64,000 bases of DNA from Aporrectodea caliginosa (GCA_020284085.1 JACEVL010006403.1:1653501-1717500); one strand, 5' to 3'. Counted from the stretch's first letter, positions 52,901-59,668 are shown. Notes: generated by a model not told the origin, from the sequence alone. Translations and numbers: made by a program.

Positions 52901-54123
52901 CAGAGTGGCACGCGATGACATTTTTTGGACACGCGGAATTTGGAGCGCCCAAATTTTCAAACTTAGACACACAAAATCACTGTAGGAATCCACATTTCTT
53001 TTAAGAATGACCTTATTGTAACACCATTCTAAAATCATCTCTGAAATAAAGTCTTTTAATTCATTTTTGTCACGCTTTGTCAATTGAAACCTACATGAGA
53101 AAAACCATTGTGTACTGTAAAATTCCGAGGGGCATACGACAGTATTTTAAAATATGTTAGCGACATTTTGGCACGCACCTTAAAAAAGAATCGCCATCCC
53201 TGTTTTACGCTATACACCACGCCACTATAGGAATAGCCTACTGCTAAACAATCATTCACTGAGATATTATTTCTGCACTAATGATACCCACATGTACGCT
53301 TCATTTGACAGTTTGACTTGTCACTTGTCTATGCAGCTGTTGTGCGCAGACTTTGACAATGTGCATTCTAGAATTACGGCCAATAAATTCCTCCTTCACA
53401 CATTTAAAATTGAATTTCAACCAGTGAGCATTTGAGCCAACGATTAATCCAGCGGATGAGTTAACCTCAGTGAACCGTTTCCATTGTCGATCGATTCTTC
53501 GACCTTACTCCTGACGTCTCCCTAGAAGCGTCTTCTTCAATATATAGGCCTAAATGCCCTTTGTCTCTGTGTTTCCATTCGCCGTAGCGTCACGAATTTC
53601 TATGGTCACCGCTATCATCGCCATCTCCATTATCACTGTCTATTGTTCGAATATTTATCTGCTTTTCTGACTCTTTACAAGTATATATTTACTTATTGCG
53701 GTTTGTCATTCAGAACCATGAAGCAAATATAGGGCCTATAATTTTATATAATATATATAGCCTTAAACTATAAATTCTTACATAATATTATATGTAAAAA
53801 TTTATAGTTTAAGGCTATGGTACTGAATTATTAGACCTACCAGAGGACCCTTTAATTAACTTGATTTATTCTAAGTTTAGAATAAAGTATTTAAGCAACA
53901 AGCAGTTATTTGATTGAAGTGAAACTGCTACGTCGTCGTCGTCATCATCATTATCATCATTAATGATATTCCTCTTGATCAAAGTAACTAAGTAATAATG
54001 CACCTGGAAATAGAAGAATTCCGTTGAATTTCTCTGGACAACGTACAACAGCCAAAGATCCGGAAGTTGTCGTAGGCCAACAGATCACTGGGTCCGTGTA
54101 GTACGGACAGAACAAGGACGACT
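25398..54123 (-). CDS. Class B1 GPCR, CRH/DH44-receptor type, 11 exons, 5' exon missing
   Basis: This is a receptor for a CRF/diuretic-hormone-44-like peptide, expected to couple through Gs at the plasma membrane. Eleven minus-strand exons join in consistent phase to 478 residues. Residues 1-69 hold most of the hormone-binding domain (DPVICWP, VVRCPEKF, FCYGNGTW, YTQC), with five of its six cysteines. TM1 is at about 80-103, TM2 follows RCLRNTIHCNLI, TM3 carries WICK and FFWMLIEGLYLHT, and TM4 is VPAVFTVVWAIV. TM5 ends in VWILWTKLRAS, TM6 is LVLFPLLGVTYLLF and TM7 GLFVAIFYCFMN. A 145-residue tail ends EDLV. TKLRAS with DYIY and FPLLGVTYLLF points to the CRH-receptor subfamily. The signal-peptide exon with the first cysteine is upstream of 54123 and was not recognised. 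Odd points: the ECL2 Cys-Trp pair is Cys-Leu, and the acidic tail is long. Confidence 0.92.
25918..26490. repeat. (TATG)n array with internal higher-order repeats
   Basis: About 570 bp of TATG/CATG units in the intron before the last receptor exon. Longer blocks recur: GCATGCATGTATG...ATACGTACG near 26,055 and 26,224 (about 169 bp apart), and GTGTGTATGCATATATG near 26,137 and 26,365. All reading frames stay open because of the repeat. Confidence 0.95.
26722..26838. repeat. (CATA)n array
   Basis: Same tetranucleotide in the opposite orientation, 230 bp from the previous array and in the same intron, so the two could pair as a large inverted repeat. Confidence 0.95.
27173..27214 (-). CDS. CRH-type receptor exon: TM7 (42 nt)
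   Basis: Encodes only GLFVAIFYCFMNFE, matching GFFVSVFYCFLNSE. Fourteen codons, phase 0 on both sides. The acceptor is ATGTTTTTAG and the donor GTAGGC. The same 42-nt micro-exon is typical of class B GPCR genes. Confidence 0.94.
27506..27626 (-). CDS. CRH-type receptor exon: TM6
   Basis: Encodes KTTKASLVLFPLLGVTYLLF, the class B KxxxxTLVLxPLLGxxYxLF block with the PxxG kink, then VVLVYINVILQSFQ into TM7. The acceptor is TTGAATGCAG and the donor GTGAGC. Confidence 0.95.
28470..28690 (+). pseudogene. LINE fragment, endonuclease to RT linker
   Basis: The frames read ALFESTKEHFSVKPKRI and, shifted, SPRPWCESDIAAFRERNRNE. This matches the LDxHAPLKxKxV...PWxxxxIxxAKxxRR linker that precedes LINE reverse transcriptase. 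It lies in an intron of the receptor gene. Confidence 0.65.
29166..29251 (-). CDS. CRH-type receptor exon: TM5 end to ICL3
   Basis: Encodes ANAIFLASTVWILWTKLRAS and SSSQHVLYR, matching [20 protein letters not shown] of CRH receptors. The TKLRAS box in the third intracellular loop contacts the G protein. The acceptor is TATTCACAG and the donor GTATGT. Confidence 0.93.
30229..30268. repeat. Perfect 17-bp-arm hairpin
   Basis: ATAGATGCAAAGAACAA at 30229-30245 is exactly inverted at 30252-30268 with a 6-base loop. It lies in a receptor intron, with no known family. Confidence 0.85.
30567..30654 (-). CDS. CRH-type receptor exon: ECL2 to TM5
   Basis: Encodes CLNAINDDTSSKYEYFDYIY and IVPIYTVLV. DYIY plus the following helix is typical of CRH receptors. 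The conserved ECL2 Cys is present, but the Trp after it is Leu. The acceptor is TTTTGCATAG and the donor GTAGGT. Confidence 0.9.
31425..31530. repeat. (TCA/TCG)n trinucleotide tract
   Basis: Imperfect TCATCATCG repeats ending in a CCACCACCA run, within a receptor intron. Confidence 0.9.
31978..32435 (+). pseudogene. hAT transposon 5' end with broken BED zinc finger
   Basis: Begins at TAGGGCTGCGATTAACG followed by nested ATTAATCGATTAAT palindromes, a known hAT-type end. Then a reading frame starts near 32114 (MANSNNVKHLSGKLSDHF) with INCLHCNKQF, a stop, and YYYHHQHKHP. C-x2-C...H-x-H is the BED finger of hAT transposases. The stop in the finger and the lack of a catalytic domain show it is dead. 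An unidentified open segment with an acidic run (about 31,690-31,960) lies just upstream. Confidence 0.7.
32903..33081. mobile_element. hAT MITE with 8-bp target duplication
   Basis: CATGGGCGTA at the left is inverted as TACGCCCATG at the right. The flanks AGGACGTG (32895-32902) and AGGATGTG (33082-33089) form an 8-bp duplication with one change. Length 179 bp. Confidence 0.88.
33090..34100. other. Receptor intron sequence with nothing recognised
   Basis: No exon or transposon could be supported here. A 91-codon frame at 33,691-33,966 has no family features. Confidence 0.35.
34307..34355. repeat. 49-bp palindrome
   Basis: ATGCACGTGTG...TATAGCCTACCT is inverted around a single base. The sequence leading in (GGCCTACTTTAT.ATCCTCAG, 34,283-34,303) is also present near 34,108-34,130, suggesting a small duplicated element. 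Confidence 0.8.
34883..34975. repeat. (TC)n microsatellite
   Basis: About 90 bp of TC dinucleotides with two CG interruptions near the right end, between the TM4 and TM5 exons of the receptor. Confidence 0.95.
35284..35344 (-). CDS. CRH-type receptor exon: TM4 (61 nt)
   Basis: Encodes VPAVFTVVWAIVRWREENDS, corresponding to [20 protein letters not shown] of CRH receptors, with the TM4 Pro and Trp in place. The acceptor is GCATTGTAG and the donor GTTAGT. The 61-nt length is what the phases of both neighbours require. The nearest coding exons are 4.6 and 6.5 kb away. Confidence 0.87.
35825..36265 (+). CDS. Unidentified 146-codon frame in a receptor intron
   Basis: Open from an ATG near SKTLCKNLAITRHSYHP to a stop after STRLKKF. 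It is longer than expected by chance for AT-rich DNA, but shows no family motif, signal peptide or membrane span that I recognise. No splice partner is evident. It stops just before the foldback element. It may be chance or transposon debris. Confidence 0.15.
   Translation: MSKTLCKNLAITRHSYHPSENNTLRETLIQLQRCQNTTLSSSQRLSKSKISRDSDTWTSTAGKYGRQDMNDSGVFGVTSTVHHGWPYRLNDLQSGNTYFTPIRWLDGYHQDTASSTTNEGPLGVGVIVYRVHYCLYCHSSTRLKKF
36411..36982. mobile_element. Tc1/mariner-type MITE with 34-bp TIRs and TA duplication
   Basis: Terminal inverted repeats of about 34 bp begin CAGTAGTGGCCATATTATTA at 36411 and, inverted, at 36982. They are identical through that length. TA flanks both ends (36409-36410 and 36983-36984), the Tc1/mariner target. 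The interior is mostly (CATA)n with no transposase. Confidence 0.88.
36465..36860. repeat. (CATA/CATG)n array inside the MITE
   Basis: Interrupted tetranucleotide repeats with repeated CATGCATGCATATTATGCACATA blocks (36,530 and 36,565). Confidence 0.9.
38300..39981. repeat. (ACTC)n array, about 1.7 kb
   Basis: Almost pure CACT tetranucleotides with scattered CACC, CGCT and GCTTG variants. Because 4 and 3 are co-prime, all frames read a repeating L-T-H-S, so the 600-codon frame is not a gene. It lies in the intron between the TM3 and TM4 exons of the receptor. Confidence 0.98.
40045..41180 (-). pseudogene. LINE reverse transcriptase pseudogene, CR1/L2-like
   Basis: The minus strand reads LSWLRPYLSGRTHAG, then IGLPQGSILRPLLCILYLDH (the GxPQGSxLGPLLFxLY block), then VCDLGVTLKQELTFSKHM and CRTCFYHLRQI. 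The end is a C-terminal FLEW/LKAILF region. The YxDD part and frame are damaged. It lies between receptor TM3 and TM4 exons and belongs to the same family as 42,235-43,245. Confidence 0.85.
41620..41790 (+). mobile_element. tRNA-derived SINE
   Basis: A-box-like GCAGCTGAATGGAGAGAAAG and B box GGTACGGGTTCGAGCC, then a body of about 100 bp with GACACTACAGTGTAAGGACC. Starts about 70 bp from the TM3 exon donor end. Confidence 0.65.
41863..42016 (-). CDS. CRH-type receptor exon: TM3
   Basis: Encodes WICKLIFTFFKYLLMSSFFW and MLIEGLYLHTILVWSF, with the TM3 disulfide Cys and the class B WMxxEGxYLHT motif, then FWHCAIIGW at the start of TM4. The acceptor is TTGTTTCAG and the donor GTAAGT. Leaves one base (T) over. 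Confidence 0.95.
42235..43245 (-). pseudogene. LINE reverse transcriptase pseudogene, second CR1/L2-like copy
   Basis: The minus strand has VRDLSITIDRELTFYEHV near 42,950-42,885, homologous to VCDLGVTLKQELTFSKHM of the copy at 40.7 kb. A C-terminal and 3' UTR part follows down to 42,240, and a (TA)n palindrome at 42,728-42,770 interrupts it. Intron between TM2 and TM3 exons. Confidence 0.7.
43560..43722. repeat. (CATA)n array
   Basis: Tetranucleotide array ending in CATGCATGCATGCATG, about 25 bp from the receptor TM2 exon donor. Confidence 0.95.
43747..43879 (-). CDS. CRH-type receptor exon: TM2
   Basis: Encodes CLRNTIHCNLIAVFILKHLL, the class B LRCxRNxIHxNL signature at the start of TM2, and the first extracellular loop. 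The acceptor is TTGTAATAG and the donor GTACGC. A (CATA)n array starts about 20 bp past the donor. Confidence 0.93.
44245..44330. repeat. (CCA)n tract
   Basis: Imperfect CCACCACCACC run between the TM1 and TM2 receptor exons; the Thr/His-rich frames over it are repeat artefacts. Confidence 0.85.
44595..44680. mobile_element. DNA-transposon fragment, hAT-like
   Basis: GTGCTGTCCAACATGCGACC resembles Charlie-type hAT ends. The end CCGTCTTAGGACGGGCAAAC is shared with the element at 5.6-6.3 kb (6,139-6,163). Confidence 0.5.
44703..44809 (-). CDS. CRH-type receptor exon: TM1
   Basis: Encodes NNIHNYIYIIIYYVGFSVSV and the rest of a 24-residue helix ending LFLFLFFR. Two acceptors six bases apart (AG before 44809 or before 44803) both keep frame. 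The donor is GTAGAT. A transposon fragment ends about 30 bp past the donor. Confidence 0.88.
45927..46012 (-). CDS. CRH-type receptor exon: hormone-binding domain, second half
   Basis: Encodes NATRFCYGNGTWQEKANYTQ and CLQNISAE, with the conserved C-x-x-x-GxW...YxxC ending of the domain and two N-glycosylation sequons near the junctions. The acceptor is TTTTACAG and the donor GTATAA. Phase 1 in, 0 out. Confidence 0.9.
46280..48780. other. Large receptor intron, no gene seen
   Basis: Scattered TAGGCCTA words, a C-run near 46,818 and a hAT-like end CAGTGGCGTCGCCAG at 48,325. No exon, LINE domain or long repeat was recognised. Confidence 0.4.
48795..49010 (+). mobile_element. tRNA-derived SINE
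   Basis: GATTGGTTTAAGCGCTCGCC (A-box region) and GCGGGTTCGATCC (B box), followed by a body with CCGACACTCGGCGATCGGTG. Confidence 0.65.
49370..49545 (+). pseudogene. LINE C-terminal fragment and 3' tail
   Basis: Encodes LRSNILSGGVSTSFSHLKTF and LFSR, the end of a CR1/L2-like LINE protein. AGCGCTTTATAAATGATCAA and an (AATAC)n tail at about 49,530 follow. Confidence 0.65.
49755..49862 (-). mobile_element. LINE 3' end with (TGAA)n tail
   Basis: On the minus strand a GAGAGGCGCTATATAAGTCC 3' end is followed by nine or more TGAA units (49,757-49,797). (TGAA)n tails are typical of L2-type LINEs. Confidence 0.6.
50660..51690 (-). mobile_element. 5'-truncated LINE, CR1/jockey-like, inserted in a DNA transposon
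   Basis: The minus strand runs from the reverse transcriptase C-terminal part through a 3' UTR to an (ATTG)n tail at 50,660. It is the best preserved LINE in the window. The 3' UTR matches 13,025-13,258. Confidence 0.9.
50988..51671 (-). CDS. LINE ORF2 C-terminal part, 227 codons open
   Basis: Post-catalytic region of a non-LTR reverse transcriptase. Motifs: SSKFLGVYIDQHLTWNDHIS (25-44 approx.), LYYSLVYPYLTYCNIAW, RLFILQRRVVRIIAG, and the terminal GPPVWNNLPKSLRTF with FKKEVRAYLLDN. The catalytic palm was lost by 5' truncation, so it is not an active enzyme. The frame is unbroken, which suggests a recent copy. Start is nominal. Confidence 0.85.
   Translation of the reverse strand: MSNLATDSILSIDKIPIAQVNSSKFLGVYIDQHLTWNDHISNISTKVAKNIGILARVSYLLPSRVLHTLYYSLVYPYLTYCNIAWASNYSSRLNRLFILQRRVVRIIAGKSLITNTASRFSILRILNIPQINKLQICEFMYRFANKSLPPIFSRYFSKISDTHSHYTRSLDNFDGTYARTNTRYFTLRCAGPPVWNNLPKSLRTFPNLARFKKEVRAYLLDNSQCVF
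52340..53580 (+). pseudogene. LINE reverse transcriptase pseudogene split by a MITE
   Basis: Frames in order: FDSAYSVGFNR (FQSAYRxGxST block), ASVLLNLSAAFDV (LLDLSAAFD, the palm A box), CGVPQGSVLF (PQGS box), then the MITE, then YYFCTNDTHMYASFDS in place of FADDTxLY. Many stops and shifts; dead copy. Belongs to the CR1/L2-like group. Confidence 0.85.
52871..53202. mobile_element. hAT MITE (Charlie-like ends) inside the LINE
   Basis: CAGGGATGCGG at the left mirrors CAGGGATGGCG at the right. The flanks ATTTACAC and TTTTACGC match in 6 of 8 bases, fitting a decayed 8-bp duplication. The LINE frame resumes on the other side. Length 332 bp. Confidence 0.8.
53757..53818. repeat. 62-bp palindrome
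   Basis: ATAGCCTTAAACTATAAATT and about seven more bases are inverted with one mismatch around an AT-rich centre. Flanked by TATA-rich sequence, 190 bp from the receptor exon at 54,004; possibly a small foldback element. Confidence 0.85.
54004..54123 (-). CDS. CRH-type receptor exon: hormone-binding domain, first half
   Basis: Encodes SSLFCPYYTDPVICWPTTTS and VVRCPEKFNGILLFPG, the C-x(n)-D-xx-x-CWP...VxxCP core of the class B hormone-binding fold. The acceptor is TTGCTGTATAG and the donor GTGCAT. It starts one base into a codon, so at least one coding exon lies further upstream (higher coordinates). Confidence 0.88.
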
Positions 54124-55439
54124 CTATACAGCAAATAGACAACAGGCAACTGTTAGATGGCCATCAATCCCATTTATAATTCAGACGGAGTCATCGGCAC
54201 CCGCAGATATTTTTGCAGGAGGGGGAAAACACAATATTATGGTCACGGTTACATTTTTTTTGCAAGGGCTTAAAAAATGCAAAACTGGAAATTAAGAACA
54301 TGAGTATTTTTTCATAGAGGTTTTAAATGTATAATTTGAAAATGTAAAGCAATATCCAAACAAAATCAGTTATTTATACTTTAATGAAAGTTTCCAATGA
54401 AATTTTGTATAACAGTTAAAAAGCGAGAGTTATTTGAACAGAAATTGAAGTCGTCTGCGGTCTTTGCCGAATTCGTCTGTGACTTTTTCCATAAATTCTG
54501 TTGATGTACCGTAATTAGAAAATTTGTTAAATTCTTACCTAAATTTTTCAGTTTCACTTTGTATATAATTAGTACATCAGTGCTTTAGTGCAAAGAAATT
54601 TGTTGAACAACAAAAAGTAGTAGTGAAAAAAATGAGTGTCAACATTCCAGACGGTCAAGTGCCCTCTTGCCCCTATGTGCGGGCGCCCATGGACGGGGTT
54701 GATAAGTTCATCTAACAGGTTGCAAAGAAAATGTTAAACGTTTGTTTACGTTTAAGGTATTGATCATCTGGGATTAGCTGGAGCAATTTCAATAATACGT
54801 GGGCTTATTGCGACGCGATTTTATGACGGTAATCCCTTGGCTGAATTTTTCTGGCCAGTAACCTCCGGCCAATGACCCTCAGGAAAATAATCCTCCAGTT
54901 TAAAACACCAGGTCAATAACCCCCAGACTCAACACGTAAGCATATGAGAAAACTGTTGAACACTTTTTTATTTCTTGTAAACGATACTTAAGTCTGTTAT
55001 TGAAATAAGCAACAGTTTTTATAATTGAATTGATAAGAAATGCTTATAAGATAGGCCTATGCGCAGATAATTAAGATAATCTCGAGAGTGGTAGTCGGAG
55101 GGGATTATTTTCTGCTATTCTGGTATTGTTGTCGGCACATAATTCCTCGGAGAATTTCCGCCAGTAGTGCGATCGGTCGAAGTTTTGAGATTAATTATTA
55201 GAATTGTGCATCAGTCTGGTACTAAAGCTGTGGACCGTGGCGTTGGATTCGACGATATGATTGTAGGTTTTGGCCTAAGGCAGCCTCATGATGTATTTCA
55301 AAGTCAATCTTAACCATTGAAGATGGATTCAAACTACTTTCTATATGCACGAGTTTATTGAGTGTCTGCAACAAAACTCTCCATGTAGGTGGCATGCTGC
55401 TTGTTAAAAATCAGAACTGTAAACGCAGAGAATTGTAAA

Positions 55440-56075
55440 ATATATGGGGTCAATGTATGAACTGCATTCAGTTGCTCGAACAGTAACGGTGTCGATTTGA
55501 AGGTCCCACCCATAAACCAGTTTGGGGAAGCAATAATAAGTAATTGCAGGTTTGCAGCCGTTACTAAGATTAGCCAGCGGTTTGATCGGGTCCACAGTTC
55601 ATTAGAGGAAAAGCGTTTTCATCGAGGGTTGTAGCTTGCACTGGTCCGGAATAAGTACGTCTTTAATGTTGACCGGAACCGGAAGAGAACTTCCTGCCAT
55701 CTGTTGTCTCTGTTTTCGAAGAGTCCGTCCAACAGTTGGGCTTTGCTGGCAGCAAACGGGAATCACGATTCAGAAGGATTTGGTGAGGAATTTGCATCGA
55801 TTTTAGTAATTTTGCAACCACTACATTCCGTTTTTATTTGCTCGTAAACCTTCATTTTTCGCCATGTGCTGCATCTGGGGTATGAGAGTGATCAGCAAAC
55901 GACCATTAACGAAATGTAAATCAACTTTTATCTCTGACTTGCATCCTGTTTTATTTCGGCGTTTCTCGCATTCATTGGACACAATTCCATTTGTCAAGGT
56001 CTTGTACCTAATGTAGAAGACATAACCTTCGTAGAGCATTTTCTTGTTACCTTTATCTGATTTTAGTAGATTTTA
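55440..56075 (-). pseudogene. FLYWCH zinc finger and MULE transposase relic
   Basis: The minus strand starts with KSDKGNKKMLYEGYVFYIRY and then CEKRRNKTGCKSEIKV, ending QMQH: a FLYWCH finger in which the hallmark Trp region is altered. About 450 bp on, the frame NLQLLIIASPNWFMGGTFK continues STPLLFEQLNAVHTL. That matches the start of the MULE transposase domain (W-x-DGTFK-xxP-x-LFxQLxxIH), with the usual catalytic Asp of DGTF replaced by Gly. Stops and shifts separate the two parts, and the rest of the transposase is missing. Confidence 0.75.
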
Positions 56076-56109
56076 GCCACTACATCCCGTTCTCAGAATA
56101 AATGCATTA

Positions 56110-56190
56110 TCACACACACGAACACACACGCGCGCACACACACACACGCATCCACGCACCCACACACTCACCCACATACCCACCCGCATA
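56110..56190. repeat. (CA)n-rich tract
   Basis: Imperfect CACACACGCA repeats between the FLYWCH relic and the right terminal array. Confidence 0.9.
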
Positions 56191-56689
56191 CACATGAATT
56201 TTAGGAATTATTCGTTGTGGTGGTTATAACTGGGGTAAATATCCTGGAACTTATTGTCCATGGAGGCAATTGGCTAGAGGATAATTTTCTAGAAAGATAT
56301 TTTCGGGAGGTTATTGACAAAGGGTTATTTCCCGAAGGTTATGGCTTGACATCTATTTTGGCGCACTTTGGAAAAATCTATGTCGTCATCCCGCTGAGAT
56401 TTTCCAACTCTTTCTGTTAACAATTTCTCAGTTGACATGTAATGTCACGACAGATTCGCATAGCTCTAAACCAACCACTCAACGAAGCTGCCAACCCGAA
56501 ACTAGTGAAAGTGACGAAATTTTGTATCACAAACAGAAGGCGAAACTACGTAGAGGAGAAGAAGAATGAATCAATTTATGATGAAATGTAATCTTTTGTG
56601 AGGTGCATTAAAATGAGCCTCCAAATCAAAGCGTGTGTTGCTGAAAGATAGAGTGCACCAGCGCTCTAAAAAGGTTCTTTAAAAGCCGG

Positions 56690-56850
56690 TGCCAAATTAC
56701 GCAAACTATGTTTAATAGGGTATGCCTTTTGCGAAGGCTCTTCCCGCCAACCGTCCAGCGTCATTACAACCTGCGCCCCCGCCACACTCTTTCCAACTTC
56801 TTACAAAATACGATAGAAATTTCATACCGGGAATACTTTACAAAAGACAG
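56690..56850 (+). pseudogene. Jockey-like LINE C-terminal scrap
   Basis: With shifts it reads QRHYNLRPRPHTLSN and RNFIPGILYK, matching the end of the copy at 10.8 kb (HYNLRPRPHDFTL...RNFIPRVLYG). Confidence 0.75.
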
Positions 56851-57287
56851 TAACACACAGGCGCTGGCCTAGGCTTTAGAACAAATGGTCCACTACCCAT
56901 TAATATCTGCACCACATAAATCACAACATGTTGAGGACACAGAAACGCTGAACCAATTCCTATACTGTTCCATTTGTCAAATGCCCTTCACGCCACTGAT
57001 GTTACCACTACACTATGGAGTATGGACCCCCGCTGATGCGCTATGTGTTGCGCTGATGCTCGTCTTCTGAACACTCGGAACACTTTCTTCGTCATGCTTT
57101 TCGGTCATAATTGAAAGTGACGTCGGACTTTCAACGCATCAGATTCTTATCATATTCGATCTCGTTTCCAAATTAGCAATAACTGGTGGATGGACGCAGA
57201 GCAGAAAATTTATCAGAAACTAAGTAGATCATCGCTCTAATGGAAGAAGCGTGTATCGGCGAAGCGTTATATACGTGCTTATATATG

Positions 57288-57291
<4 letters not shown>

Positions 57292-57334
<43 letters not shown>
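57292..57334. repeat. (TA)n microsatellite
   Basis: Uninterrupted TA dinucleotides, followed by a short AT palindrome. Confidence 0.9.
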
Positions 57335-57337
<3 letters not shown>

Positions 57338-57910
57338 ATATATTTGTTTCCACATATGATTAGATGCCCTTTATATATAAAGTGCATCCTGTTTCCATTT
57401 CTTCCACTATCGCCATTGATCACCGAGGTCAACGCTGTAGGATGGAAGTCGTTGAACAGAGGAGCGATGAATAGATTGGCTTCCTGTCGGCGACATGTAG
57501 ATAGCGCCCTCTGCCGGATGTTTGCAGACGATAAACCTTCTCAGTCGCGTTATTCGATATTTCATGAGACGATCTTTCGTTCCATCTCTGATGAACTATA
57601 ACTGCTCAGATAAACTCGCATCGAGCTAAGTCATCTCACTTCGTTGTTCGATTCGGTACCAATAGAGTGATGCGCTGGACCGTCAAGCGGGCAGAACGGC
57701 GCTATTTTGCAGAACTGAGATCGTTATAAATATAGAGCCAATGCAGCAAAAACACTATTTTTCAGGAAAAAGAACGATGTTATTGAGAGACTCCAAGGAC
57801 AGTAGACAATCGTGGAAAATTTTTAATCAATCCTTGCATGGGCACTCAGGTATCTCCGAAAGGTCACTGGTCTGTGCTAAGGAGTATTTATGTCATCTAA
57901 TAAGAAAGTC

Positions 57911-58322
57911 CTCAAAGTCCGACTCACACCTCAACGTGGTGAGGGGGTGGCAACAGTCAGTAGGGGAGTGCCTGCTGAGGCTATGCCATCAGTGGTGAAG
58001 GTCTTGGCTGAAGTACCACCTTAGGGCGCTACGCGAGGTGGACAGGCTCAGCAGGAACCCTGAAAAAGCTGGCAAACGTGGGCCGCATCGCCGCCTTTGA
58101 TACCACAAGTGGATATCAGAGCCAGTCCTAAGCCTGGAACTCTCTTTAAGGGAGAAGTGCGAAGGTCGAATGGATGGGTGCAGATACTCCGTTCGTAAAG
58201 AAAAAATACGAATGAAATCCAATGCAAGCATTGGACTCCAACGGGCCTCGACCCATGGATCCGATGTAAGCGTTGGACACCTACGGGCCTTCGGCCCATG
58301 GATCCTGATGATGATGATGATG
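57911..58322 (+). mobile_element. GAT-tailed retroposon with 12-bp target duplication
   Basis: The 412-bp insert ends in (GAT)n at about 58,306-58,322. It is flanked by AATAAGAAAGTC at 57,899-57,910 and again at 58,323-58,334. Its body contains CTCAACGTGGTGAGGGGG and no frame. Two CATTGGACTCCAACGGGCC-like units are tandem near 58,225 and 58,270. The tail and variable target duplication fit an RTE-like LINE 3' end or a SINE mobilised by one. Confidence 0.85.
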
Positions 58323-59401
58323 AATAAGAAAGTCTGCGATACACAGAGCGTTCAGTTGCGTATACACATTCGACAACAGAATACCGAATCGAACAATTCG
58401 ACACGGTTTCACTTATTACGACCATGTCGCCCAAATCGTCTCCGCTTCACCTACTTCGACCTTCCTTATTTACGACGACATCGATGAGCCACTGCCTTTC
58501 CTGGTGAGGCTCTGGAAAACGTCGCCTACGAAGGGAGTTCTAACAGTCAATCAGAAGCGTGTCATCGTAATGCCATCAGTTATTACAGAGCCGGGAATGG
58601 ACCCGATGAGATGGATACACTACAGAGTACAGACCCATCTAAAATCTAAGCTTCCTATCGAAAATGATTGAAAAGATTGTCTCTCGGCAGATGTCGTTCC
58701 ACTTGGAAGCGTCTGACCTCATGCAGAGGCTGTGCAGTCTATCTTCAATACGGGTTACTTAACTGAAATGGCTCTTTAGTGAATGCTTTCGGACTTCTAC
58801 GACTCTCAGCCCGTATCTGTTCGTTCTGCTCAGTCACTGATGTCATTTTCTGAACGTAAGACTTTCCATTTTTCAGATTGCATATTGCACCAAAGGATAG
58901 GTTGAGCGTCTGAATATTGGCCCGATTACGACCTGGATATGATGCGCAATCGGTTGATACGGTGAGCAATAGACATTGGGGCAATTGAAGTTACTAATTC
59001 ATTAGCAAAATAACAATTATATACGATGACACCGATTCAGGACCGGTGATACTGCTTACTCTTCTCAGTGTGAACGCGACTTTTAATAGGTTGACCTTGA
59101 GACACTGGTGTCACACTTCGGCACATCAAATGGAATGGATTGACTGTTGTATCGATGGAATGGCTTGGATCATTCTTATGAGCACAGGTTATGATTATAA
59201 TGGACTTAGATCAGCTGTTTTCACCGCTATTACGACCGTACTGCATTCCTTTGTTATAGCGCCGCTGCACTATTGCAATTCTACCCTGGGAGGCCCCGAA
59301 ATTCAGAAGAATGCGTCAGCTTTAGTGAGTTAGACGTCGTCTTGAACAGCGCCATCTGAGAAGTGGCCAATCTATCGAAGTCTTCACTTGGTACCGTTGT
59401 C

Positions 59402-59460
59402 GCTCGACCCAGCCCCAGCCCCAGACCCAGCCCCAGCCGGGCCAGCCCCAGCCCCAGCGA
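59402..59460. repeat. (CAGCCC)n minisatellite
   Basis: Imperfect hexamer repeats within the LINE pseudogene. Confidence 0.9.
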
Positions 59461-59668
59461 CAGACGGGACCAGTTCACCTTCGGTTTAAAGTCATCCATC
59501 CGTCGATCAACTCGTACAGCTGCTGCCCCTCGAGATTTTATTTATAACACGCCTCTATAAATCATATCGGGTTTCAAATTATCTTTCCGCGGAAGAGCAA
59601 TCGTCCAGGACAACCTTTCTTTACGGTTAGACGACTCGACAACGAATTGCCAATCTCACACGATTTAA

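Larger units (their letters stand above)
54826..56352. mobile_element. MULE-type DNA transposon with inverted arrays of 14-15-bp units
   Basis: The left end (54,829-54,925) contains about six tandem units resembling CCAATAACCTCCAGG. The right end (56,216-56,350) contains about ten units of the same consensus in the opposite orientation. Between them lies the FLYWCH/MULE pseudogene. A GATTTTAGTA...CCACTACATYCCG block is directly repeated at 55,800 and 56,061. The outer limits and target duplication could not be fixed. Confidence 0.65.

Noticed and set aside
58745..58984. Minus-strand start MPQCLLLTVSTDCASYPG as a signal-peptide exon of the receptor
   Set aside because: Hydrophobic core too short, donor GTCGTA poor, and it overlaps LINE sequence on the other strand.
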